In this document: positions 33,232-42,866 of the stretch, one piece after another
Position numbering within the stretch: the first letter of the stretch is position 1
Layout: every line of letters starts with the position of its first letter
From: Trissonchulus latispiculum
Taxonomy: Eukaryota > Nematoda > Enoplea > Enoplida > Ironidae
Reading direction: 5' to 3'
NCBI GenBank assembly: GCA_030248195.1
Contig: JASAND010013500.1
Span: forward strand, 1 to 64,000
Length of the DNA stretch: 64,000 nt
The notes under the pieces: generated by a model
The model's database searches: none
Told to the model about the DNA's origin: nothing
The model's input: the letters and a program-made list of their open reading frames with translations, nothing else
Translations under genes and position numbers: made by a program

Positions 33232-34197
33232 CTACGCAGTCATCACTACTTCAGTTTTGGATTTGAAAAATAGCACAGTCTTTATACTTTGTCGAATTTC
33301 TGAACTTTTCAGAATATAGATAAAAATGTTGTTGCCAGAATTCAAATTTATTAGAAGCCAATAAAATTGTCCATAAAAGAGCAGATACGCGCTGACAGGT
33401 CCAAAATCAAATATTGCAATACACATCAAAGCTAACGGCATTACGTAAAATATTATGGTGAATCCTATTACCCAGGATAGGGTTTTAGTTATTTTTGCTT
33501 GTCGGCTTGACTGAATAGGCAAAAGTTCCGGTAAGTTTTGCGTCGCCTGCCTTCGAACAGCCATAACAGCTACCAAGTAGATAGCTACCGATAACAGCGC
33601 TAACACAAATTGATAACTCCAAAACGCCCGATTAATTGGTGGAGGAACAATAAGACCGAGAGAGCACCGTTGATCCATTTTCATACCTTGAACGGGGAAT
33701 CTCATGACTGTAACCACAAAGAGCACATGAAAGACAACGCTTACCACATAAGAGCAGACAATCGCAGTTCTCCATTTCTCTATGGAGAATGCAGCATACA
33801 GGCGGATTGAAGTGCATGCAAGCAGTCGATCCAACGAAATTAGAACCAACATTAACGGGACTGCAAATCCGCCTAAAATCGTGAAATGGATCATCGGTCG
33901 CATAAGACAGTCGGCTAAGGTAGCTTTATTCAGCAATTGTCCGATACTCAGTAGTATACTTCGAACGAGACCGCTGAACAGCTGGTTCAAGCCCAGTAGA
34001 AAATCGGCGACCGCCAAGCACATTGGTAGGATGTATTCTTTCTTGGAAAATTTTTTGCTCTTCGCAAATGCTAATAAAAGAAGCAAATTCCCGAATGTTT
34101 GCAACATTCCTTCAATAGTAAATGTAACGCTTTCAACCCAAATTCTAACAAAGTCGGGCTGTGAACCGGAGAAATTCACCAGGGTAGAAGCATTCAT
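33232..34197 (-). CDS. Seven-transmembrane receptor 2
   Basis: A single-exon receptor of 321 residues. The ATG at 34197 (MNASTLVNFS) is chosen because the frame further upstream opens only at a GTG. An N-glycosylation site (NAS) lies at residue 2. N37, D65, C97, D123-R124-L125 and the terminal NSGNNIFIY stretch match the rest of the family. The FAVP sequence at the top of TM3 and the VRIWVESVTF N-terminus place it near receptors 7 and 8. In TM2 it has LPMCLAVADF where most copies have PPMGLAVADL. The C-tail ends KSKTEVVMTA. It lies about 5.4 kb from receptor 1 in the same direction, with no sign of co-transcription. Confidence 0.88.
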   Translation of the reverse strand: MNASTLVNFSGSQPDFVRIWVESVTFTIEGMLQTFGNLLLLLAFAKSKKFSKKEYILPMCLAVADFLLGLNQLFSGLVRSILLSIGQLLNKATLADCLMRPMIHFTILGGFAVPLMLVLISLDRLLACTSIRLYAAFSIEKWRTAIVCSYVVSVVFHVLFVVTVMRFPVQGMKMDQRCSLGLIVPPPINRAFWSYQFVLALLSVAIYLVAVMAVRRQATQNLPELLPIQSSRQAKITKTLSWVIGFTIIFYVMPLALMCIAIFDFGPVSAYLLFYGQFYWLLINLNSGNNIFIYILKSSEIRQSIKTVLFFKSKTEVVMTA

Positions 34198-34239
34198 TTT
34201 GTGCAAGCAAATACAAGAAGTTTGCTGCTCAAAAGTCAC

Positions 34240-36502
34240 GTTTATGTAAGGTACCTAACAATACCGATAACAAGCAGTCTCTGTACAGCAATTATCCGCT
34301 CACTTGTTTCAAAATTTTCGCTCTATAGTTTCTGTATAATCTCAGCTTTGTCAGTTTATATTTCCACTTGAGATGAGATCAATAGCTGAGAGGAATTTCA
34401 AAAGACTCTCCTTAATCGGAATCTACGATCAAGCTTAAAAACTATTTAGCAACTTCCTAGGGCTGATCCGATGCAACGTTAGCAGGTAGTTGTGTTTATA
34501 CAATAATTTGGAAATTATTTGGAACGTTTTCTTCCATCGTTTCCATTCAATTCATTCAATTTGGGCACGGTATTGATCTTCTAAGTCTGATTATTACAGA
34601 TAATTACTGCGATCTCATGTCAAGTCCCTCTCCAAGCTAATACTCGTAGCTGATGGAATTTTATCTGTCCCTCGTTTCACCTGAGTTTTATTGGGAAATA
34701 CGTATGCGAAATACTGGCTACGTTTACTCGCTATTTCATAATCGTATAGGTTTTAACTTTTATACAGATTTTATAGTGTATTCAAAGAAATGGTAAGCTA
34801 CGCATTTTAGGAGTCACTGTTGGAGACTCATAACTGTACAGCTGCTGAAAACGAAAGATTAAATCTTCAACAGGTAGAATAACAGTAATTCATCAGAGCA
34901 AAAACATTAATTAGAACTATCAAGCAATTAGCAGTTAGCACCAAAAGGAGTTCAGTGCGTTCGACCCGTTTGCTTCTTTCTTGTAGTGGGTCATGAGTTA
35001 CGAATAAACCGGAAGGATGTCACTTGTCAAGAATGTCCACTCAAGTGTCATCCTGTATACGCCGCAACAATCACAACAAACAACAGCGGTTCCTCATTCG
35101 ACAAATGTCTCGGAGAAATCTTAAAAATACTATTTGTTGGCTCTGGTTTAGTTTGTTACCATTTGATGATTTGCTATGTTTGAAAATTCATCGCAGATTG
35201 CAACTCACACATAAATCACTATAAGAAACGCATGAGTTGGCTGCGGAAGAGTGTAGATGTACACCGCCTTCGCAACTCAAATCACGGAACTTCAAACTCT
35301 TCTGTTGCCTACCGGCAACAAAATTGTGTAATAGAGGAATGGCACTGGGGTGCCAGCATAGTTCCCCCAGTAATTCTTTTGTTCTTATCCGAGATTTTCA
35401 CGGAGGTGGCTGTTCTTGGGGGAGACCCCTTAGGATGGAGCCAACGGGCGCCCATGATGCGACGACAGCATTACGGTCGTCTCTACTCCGGCAGTAGCTA
35501 TGCCTACGCCTCGGGTGATTGCATCTGCAATTATTCAACGCCAGTTCGACTATCCAGAACAAAATTGGGCTGGCGTTACCCTTCACCGCGAAAGCAACTG
35601 GGATGTGGCACTATGGGAAAACTTCGTAGGTAGTTGAAAGGGATATTCGAAATATACGCTGTTCTTCGAAATTTCTAATGCTGTGGTACGAAGTCCACGC
35701 ACTTCCGACTGGGACAATAGGTAGAAATGATATTTTTCCAATCAACTACATGTAACACTCGATTGAAACATTGGAAGGCACCCACTTTTTTGCTATTGCA
35801 AAATAGTTTAACAGTAAACTTCGATTTTAGGATAGAAATGTTCCTCAGGCTGAACTGTTGCGTATCAGTATGTCTAGAGGATATTCACTGAGATAATACA
35901 ATAGCAGATGAGCCTTTTTGCAAAATCCTCCGACCGCGAATAAGCTTGAAGATAATCCATGATGAGTAAAGAATCTTCCTAAGAACTCAACCCGCCTCGT
36001 TAACTCCGGACAGCCAACCAGTTTGATATGTTTTTCCCAAATTTGAAATAGCGACGGTGATTAATCGATGACAGACACCGATGTATCATGCTTGTCACTA
36101 TTCGTGAATAAGTCTTGCGTCAATGACATGAGGTTGCAGGGAATGCAATAGTATTTGAAACCCCCAGTCTGCGCTAAAGTACAACATCGCTAGCCTAGTC
36201 ACCTGGGCGCAAAATGAGACCGTACGCGGAAACCACCGTACGCAAAATCTACATGCTAGTTTCGTCTTACAAGGAAACACACAAGTCTTTTATTTTAGAT
36301 ATAACAAATCGGACAATACACAGAACCTCCAGAGTATATAAACGTAATTTCGATGACTCCTACCTATTGTGCATCCTTAGTTCAACTTTAATGCTTGGTA
36401 CTCTTGTCACATTCTTCAAGGGCACCCCACTGTGTGAGTACACGGAATGCCCATCTCGGGTTGCACGAAAACCTTAAGATTTATTGCATTGTTTAGCATT
36501 AA
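34240..36502. other. Intergenic stretch with one coding-like fragment
   Basis: The stretch 35230-35640 is richer in G+C than its surroundings and has three overlapping open frames. Elsewhere nothing is recognised. ORFs antisense to the receptors are shadows. Confidence 0.4.
35458..35637 (+). pseudogene. Unrecognised coding-like fragment
   Basis: One frame reads TPRVIASAIIQRQFDYPEQN then WAGVTLHRESNWDVALWENF to a stop at 35635-35637. Its mixed composition looks like real protein, but the frame opens just after a stop at 35455-35457 and has no clear start or splice acceptor. Another frame stays open across 35232-35633 and could be the real one instead. No family is recognised. Confidence 0.3.
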
Positions 36503-37474
36503 CTAAGTAGTGCGAGTACCGATTGTTCCAATTTTGGTTTTGCAAAACAATACTGACTTCACACTTTCACGTATCTCAGTGCTTTTGAGAACATAGATAA
36601 AAATATTATTACCGGAGTTCAAATTTATTAGAAGCCAATAAAATTGTCCGTAAACAAGAAGATACGCGCTGGCAGGTCCAATGTTAAACATTGCTATGCA
36701 CATCAAAGCTAACGGTATTATGTAAAAGATAACGGTAAATCCGATTACCCAGGATAAGGTTTTGGTTATCTTCGCCTGTCGTTTTGATTGAATAGCTAAG
36801 AGTTCTGGTAGATTTTGAGTCGCCTGTTTTCTAATAGCCAGAACAGCCACTAAATAAATAACCACCGAAATGAGTCCTAAAATTAGTTGGTATGCCCAGT
36901 ATGAACGATTTATTATCGGTGGAGCTATGAGACCAAAGGAACATCGTTGGTCCATTATCATTCCCGTAACAGGGAATTTTACCATTACAAAAATGCAGAT
37001 CAAATAAAAAACAATACAGAGCCCATAGGATACAGTGATCACAATTCTCCATTTCTCTATTGAAAATGCCGCATAAATGCGAATGGATACACATGCAAGC
37101 AGTCTATCCAACGAAATTAAAGTCAGCATTAGTGGGACTGACAATCCACCCAAGCATGTAAAATGAACCATAGGCCGCAGCAGACACTCAGTTAGAGTAG
37201 CTTCATCTACAATCTTACCCATTTTTAGGAGCAGACTTCGAGCAATCCCGTTGAACAGTTGGTTTAGTCCCAGTATAAGATCGGCTACTGCCAAACCCAT
37301 TGGTGGAATATATTCCTTCTTAGTAAACATTTTGGCTTTTATGAATGCCAACAAAAGAAGAGAATTTCCGCACGTTTGTAAGCTGCCTTCAATAAGGTAT
37401 ATAGCGTTTTCTATAAAGATTCTATCTAGATTTGGTATTAAACTCACGCCATGTACCTCGATCGATACATTCAT
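36503..37474 (-). CDS. Seven-transmembrane receptor 3
   Basis: A single-exon receptor of 323 residues starting MNVSIEVHG with an NVS glycosylation site. It shares with receptor 4 the N-terminal pattern MNVSI-V-G--LIPN-DRIF, the TM3 entry HFTCLGG and the APPIINRS segment before TM5, making the two a close pair. D65, C97, D123-R124-L125, the ECL2 cysteine (MDQRCSFG) and NIFIY are intact. An unusual cysteine (QTCGN) precedes the TM1 asparagine. The C-tail ends KIGTIGTRTT. A fragment of this gene or a close copy lies inverted at 37846-37998. Confidence 0.9.
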   Translation of the reverse strand: MNVSIEVHGVSLIPNLDRIFIENAIYLIEGSLQTCGNSLLLLAFIKAKMFTKKEYIPPMGLAVADLILGLNQLFNGIARSLLLKMGKIVDEATLTECLLRPMVHFTCLGGLSVPLMLTLISLDRLLACVSIRIYAAFSIEKWRIVITVSYGLCIVFYLICIFVMVKFPVTGMIMDQRCSFGLIAPPIINRSYWAYQLILGLISVVIYLVAVLAIRKQATQNLPELLAIQSKRQAKITKTLSWVIGFTVIFYIIPLALMCIAMFNIGPASAYLLVYGQFYWLLINLNSGNNIFIYVLKSTEIRESVKSVLFCKTKIGTIGTRTT

Positions 37475-37845
37475 TCTTCGTCACTGATTCGTCACTCTGA
37501 AACAGAAAGCAAGAAGTCCATTTGCAAAACCGCATACAAAACACATCAGATATTAAATTTATTTCTCTCTAAATTATTTAATACCACACGTTTCAGAGAA
37601 TTGTGAGTCTTGTGTATTACACAAGAGGTAACCTCTTAGATGACGACTATTCAATTTTACAAAAAATGAAAGTGAAGCAGCTTTTAGTTATAAAAATAAC
37701 GCAGTGTTGCAACACATTCTTGATGTTTGCCCATTGTAGGTGTGATAAGAAGGGGATAATGTAAGGAAAGCAGGCATAGGTTAACGCAGGGGGGGTCAGG
37801 GGGTCCAAACCTCCACAACCCGGACAAGGTAGAAGCCCGGGTACA

Positions 37846-37998
37846 GGTAAAATTCCGTGTTACGGGCATGATAACGGACCAACGATGCTCCTTTGGTCTC
37901 ATAGCTCCACCGATAATAAATCGTTCATACTGGGCATACCAACTAATTTTAGGACTCATTTCGGTGGTTATTTATTTAGTGGCTGTTCTGGCTATTAG
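37846..37998 (+). pseudogene. Inverted fragment of a receptor-3-like gene
   Basis: On the plus strand this 153-bp piece encodes VKF, then GMITDQRCSFGL, IAPPIINRSYWAYQL and ILGLISVVIYLVAVLAI, nearly identical to the TM4-TM5 region of receptor 3 (about residues 164-210). It has no stop codon inside but lacks both ends, and unrelated sequence starts sharply on either side (GTGCAAGCCCCCT duplicated just after). The orientation is opposite to receptor 3, whose 5' end is only about 370 bp away. Confidence 0.85.
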
Positions 37999-40257
37999 TG
38001 CAAGCCCCCTGAAACGTTAAGTTCAAGGTGCAAGCCCCCTCAAAATTTTTGGGGACAACCACCCCAGGAACTGATGCTATGTTAATGTATGAACAGGCAT
38101 ACGAAAGATTGAAAATCCTTTGGAAAAAAATCCTAAGGAGTTCAGCAGATTGCTCAGTGATGTAGCGATAGGCAGTCCGGAAGAGCAATGGTTCGATTAA
38201 GGCGGGGCCAATTCTTTACTTTCAATCCTGACTGAAAAGCTGACCTTCCTACTTCCCTTCTCTCTCCGACGTCCTTGTTTCAATGTCCTGCCGTTCTTTT
38301 CTTACCCTTTGTCTTCTAGGTCCACCAAGAAGCGCCAACGCTGCGATACAATCTAAGCGTAATACATGCAATTTCAAATCCAAAATTACTAGTTAAACGA
38401 AACTGTACGTTGAATTCTAACACCAGTCCTCTCTGGAAACGACTGTTCAATTGAACATTTGAACCAACAAAATGGCTAGAGCCTAGAATCTAAAATCGTG
38501 ATTTCACTTATATCTATTTTATCCGAAGAAAACTAATGCGCCACACCACACCTCCTCGTATCCCTGCATAACGGAAATCTAGCCGGAATCTAAGAATTTG
38601 TTTGAGTGTGCCGAGAATCAAAGTTGCCTGATGGAAAGGTGTAGGTAAATACTAATGAGGGTAGATAAACCATGTTCCTTGGAGAGGTATGTTTTGAATC
38701 CAACTCCGTAGAGAGAAACACTAGCTCTTGGAGAAACGGTAATACAATATGTACTTACCCTGGCTTATATGAAATTGAGTAACAATTTTGCACTGTTTCC
38801 AAGCAGAGAAGGCTGTAATGGTGGGAACAGCAGCAGCTGGCAGTGCCGAGAAAGACGCATCAAAATGTCATATTGTTCGTAATTCTTTTAATCTTCTTAG
38901 AACAAGGCAACCAGATAATTAGTATTTTCATTCTGAGAAGCTGAGCCATCAGATAAAGGGATCATATGACCAGTATTACATTATGCGCGTCATCAAGTGA
39001 AAACGAAGCACTATTCAAAAGAATACATCTAAAAACAAGGCATCAAAAGTATTAATTACGAATGCGTGATGATATGGATAAATCTTTAACGATAAACGGT
39101 ATCCTTAACAAAACTAATAACGCACGAGAAAAGTTTGTTTCCAGCTAGAGATTAGAACCTCTAAGGAATTTTTAAGCGAAGGCGTCAATATAAAATGGAT
39201 GAGCCAGATATTTTGTTCCTGAATTCTGGCTTTATTTGTAAGAAACTAGAGTGAAAACAGACAGTGCAATCAACGTTTTGGGCTAACACGATTTCCAAGA
39301 AAAAGCTTGCAAAAGCGATGAACTGAGTAAAAGTATAATTTCATTTGTTTGTTGAGATACTGTTTACCCTTCACATCAATGACAGCATTGGGCCCATTTC
39401 TTGGAAATCAATCGGATTAGATTAAGATAAATCCACGTTAGAGAAACAGCTATGATATTAAATAGACTAAATTTTTATCATGCCGGTTAACAGTACTTGA
39501 TGACGCTTTTTATCCGGTCTTTAATCTTGTTTCTTTGATGGCATCGGATTAAAACCTTTAACGATTAAACGTTAATGCTACTTACTTTATAATTTCCATT
39601 TCAGTGAAATTTAGTTCTAATCCATTTAATCCAAATGGCTATTGGAGTGAATTTTAATCTCTGCGTTCCTTTCGTTAGTTCGACTTCGACTTTAGAATAG
39701 AAGTTAAAATTAAAATTTTGATAGTGCCGATTTTAGATCCAGCTCCACTAGTGTGTTACGAACAGCTTCACTTATCTTGAGAAGGCTCTGACCATAGTGT
39801 TTGCTCAATTTACGGAGACTGTCCCAAAGAATGGTAGCCAGCGAGGAGCAGCTTCCATAGTTTCTTCATTATCATGTCCAGATAATCCTGAGAATGAAAC
39901 GCTTCCAATAATTGCGCTTGTATAACTCATACTATTTTTTCAACTGAAGATTAGTTCCTACATATAGATGAGAGCACGCTCTGACGTGCATGGTGCTACA
40001 AATTATTTGTAGCACGCTGCAGCGTGGAGAGAAATAATTTGAAATAATTTGTTGCACGGAGATTACGTAATTTCAGTACGTGATCTTATCTCGATAAACA
40101 TTATATTTTTGCATTTCAATGGCTTTTAAACACGATGTACATATTTTTGGATCGAACTAGGTAAATATAGTCGGGGTACTTATCTCAGTAAAATTAACAT
40201 TTTATTTATGTTAAAGGTTTTAACCGTGGTGACAAAGGTTGTGTGCCTTATTCGTTA

Positions 40258-40435
40258 TACAAGTACTTTGTAGCACGGTTTTGCATTCACAGTTTTGTAA
40301 ATGCATCGGGAGGGAAGCCCTCGTGCGCGACACTCGTGCGCTTCGCGCACTCGTGTCGCATACTCGGAGCTTCCCGTACGATGAACGTACATATCTGTGA
40401 ATGCACTAAAAACCGTGCTACAAAGTATACTTGTA
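40258..40435. mobile_element. 178-bp MITE with GTTA flanks
   Basis: The ends are TACAAGTA...TTTGTAGCACGG and the complement, pairing over about 35-40 bp including TGCATTCACAG. The flanks GTTA (40254-40257 and 40436-40439) look like a 4-bp target duplication. The centre is an unusually GC-rich hairpin (CGTGCGC/GCGCACG). Fragments of a similar GTAGCACG sequence lie near 40000-40050. Confidence 0.75.
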
Positions 40436-41900
40436 GTTAATCAGTAACAGCTTCCTCAGTACAGAGTCAGCGTTTGCAAGCGTGCTGAAGTCACCCTTAA
40501 CCGACACACAACACGGGTTGAGGTAGATTCAAAAAGTTGTGAGAATGACTGCTCTACTAAACGAAACATTAGTATGCTGGAATGGTAGCCGGCCAGCCGG
40601 ACGGTTTTCAGAAAGTCGTTTTCAGAAAGTCATGCCATAATTAAGCAAGCATGCCGTAATTAGCAATTGGCAATTAACAAGCATGCCTGATTGAAACTGC
40701 TAAATGATTTAAACCAACATATTTATTCAATACCACATCAAACCATATTCAATCGAACAATGTTCTAGTTTAGCATTAATAGAATACAAACGAGTTTGCA
40801 GTGTATTACAATACAAGTTGTGGCAATGATCAACCAGAAATACGGCACAGTAGCGATTAATGGTGAATGATTATTAATTATCGCAGCACATAGATCTCTT
40901 TATGGAATAGAATAAATTAGTAGTATGAATACTGTCAAACCTGCCCTTATAATTCGCTGACCTTGTCAATTCCATTTCATTCCAATTAAACTATACAATT
41001 TGTTTTCAACTTTATACTATGCATTACTATACATTCCGAAACAAATACTTAATGTGAAGATTTTTCTTTCGGGCATCTTCACATTAATGCTAACCTCTTA
41101 TAGTACATTTTTATTTTACTGCTCTTTGACATTTCAAATCAAAATCAGCGGTAACAAAACTCAACTCCAGTCAGTCCTATTGTATATTAGATAATTACTT
41201 AAAGCAAGTGTCCATTCAACAATCTGAAATTTCTACTGAATTTAAACAAGTTCACAGAAACTCTACAGAAACTACCATTTGCAAAAACAAACACAAACAA
41301 ACAAATCAAAAGAATGAGTTACAGCAATATAAAGTATTGGATCCAAGAGAAACATGACAGAAACCTGAAATTAGAAGCAATCACAATTTTTTATTATTTA
41401 TTAAGCAATCACAATTATTTGATAATCCATGCAAGTGCTAGTCTACTAAGTCTCTATTCCCACCTCAAGCTACTTAGTTTCAGTGCTTAACACTTTAGTG
41501 GTTTAACTTTTGCTGCTTAAAAGTTCAAGAAGTATAGCTGAACCTGAGTGATCGTATATCAATGTCATTTCACATTCAGAAACCAATCAAGTAAGCAACA
41601 GAATGAAGAAAGTTCCTTTCTTGTTCCTCAATACCGAACAGACCACATGGTTTGTTTTTCTCATGGTGAATCATGTCTAAAAACTGTTCAGCGCAATTGA
41701 CACTGGGAACATTTCCGTGAATAATTAAAAGGATTGTTATACTTGGCTCCTAAAACGATTCAAATTACAGGAAGTAAATGGGCTACTACTACAAATTTAT
41801 TATTATTTGCTTTAGTGTTCGTCATGAGCATGTAATATATATCAGGGTGACAAGTACTCCACCAAAGCCTTCTTTCAAATTATGTTTTCTCAAGCACCGT

Positions 41901-42866
41901 CTAACTAGTACCGGTTGTTCCAATCTTGGATTTCCAAAACAAAACAGACTTCACACTCTCACGAATCTCCGTGCTTTTCACAACATAGATAAAGATGTTA
42001 TTTCCAGAATTCACATTTACCATTAACCAATAAAATTGTCCGTAAATAAGCAGAAAGGTGCTGACGGGCCCAGTCCCAAACATAGCTATGCACATTAAAG
42101 CTAGCGGTGTTACGTAGAATACCATCGTAAATCCGATAACCCAAGATAAGGTTTTAGTTATTTTTGCTTGTCTTTTCAGCTGAATAGCTAAAAGTTCTGG
42201 TAAATTTTGCTTTGTCTGCCTCCGGACAGCGACTACTGCTGCCAAGTAGATTACCACAGATGTTGCTGCTAGCGTTAGTTGATATGCCCAAAACGAACGA
42301 TTTATTATCGGCGGAGCTATCAGGCCAAATAAACACCTCTGGTCCATTATCTTTCCTTGAACTGGGAATCTTACCATTACAAAAATACTGATTAGGTATA
42401 AAGTGATGCTCAACATATACGATAGAATAATTACGATTTTCCACTTCTCTATGGAAAATGCCGCATAAAGGCGAACGGAGATACAGGCAAGCAGTCGATC
42501 CAAAGAAACTAAGAGCAGCATCAATGGGATTGAAAATCCGCCCAAACATGTAAAATGTAGCATAGGTCGAAGCAGACACTCAGTGAGAGTCGCTTTGTCT
42601 ACAATTCTTCCGACTTTTAGGAGCAGACTTCGAGCGATGCCATTGAAAAGTTGGTTTAATCCCAGTAGTAAATCGGCGACTGCCAAACCCATGGGTGGTA
42701 AAAATTCCTTCTTGGTAAACTTTTTGGTTCTCACAAAAGCTAGCAAAAGAAGCGAATTTCCCAAGGTTTGTAAAGTTCCTTCTACAAGACAAACAATATT
42801 TTCAGCAAAGATTCTATCGAAATTTGGAATCAGCATAATGCCGTTTACGTCGATAGACACATTCAT
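41901..42866 (-). CDS. Seven-transmembrane receptor 4
   Basis: A single-exon receptor of 321 residues, the closest relative of receptor 3 by eye. It starts MNVSIDVNG at an ATG with an NVS glycosylation site. TM3 reads IPLMLLLVSLDRLLACISVR; TM7 reads MVNVNSGNNIFIY, with V for the L of the other copies in the NLNSGN block. Before TM2 it has KKEFLPPMG where the others have KKEY(I/L)(P/L)P. The C-tail ends KSKIGTTGTS. All conserved family positions are kept, so it is probably functional. Confidence 0.9.
   Translation of the reverse strand: MNVSIDVNGIMLIPNFDRIFAENIVCLVEGTLQTLGNSLLLLAFVRTKKFTKKEFLPPMGLAVADLLLGLNQLFNGIARSLLLKVGRIVDKATLTECLLRPMLHFTCLGGFSIPLMLLLVSLDRLLACISVRLYAAFSIEKWKIVIILSYMLSITLYLISIFVMVRFPVQGKIMDQRCLFGLIAPPIINRSFWAYQLTLAATSVVIYLAAVVAVRRQTKQNLPELLAIQLKRQAKITKTLSWVIGFTMVFYVTPLALMCIAMFGTGPVSTFLLIYGQFYWLMVNVNSGNNIFIYVVKSTEIRESVKSVLFWKSKIGTTGTS

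Larger units (their letters stand above)
37475..41900. other. Long intergenic stretch
   Basis: It contains the receptor fragment at 37846-37998 and an inverted-repeat element at 40258-40435. Otherwise it is AT-rich with no supported gene; the longest ORFs (65-91 codons) lack recognisable domains. Confidence 0.45.

Noticed and set aside
33782..34249. 155-codon plus-strand ORF and similar ORFs opposite other receptors (for example near 42154, 46181, 49816)
   Set aside because: They are antisense or shifted-frame shadows of the receptor genes and recur only because the receptors are similar.
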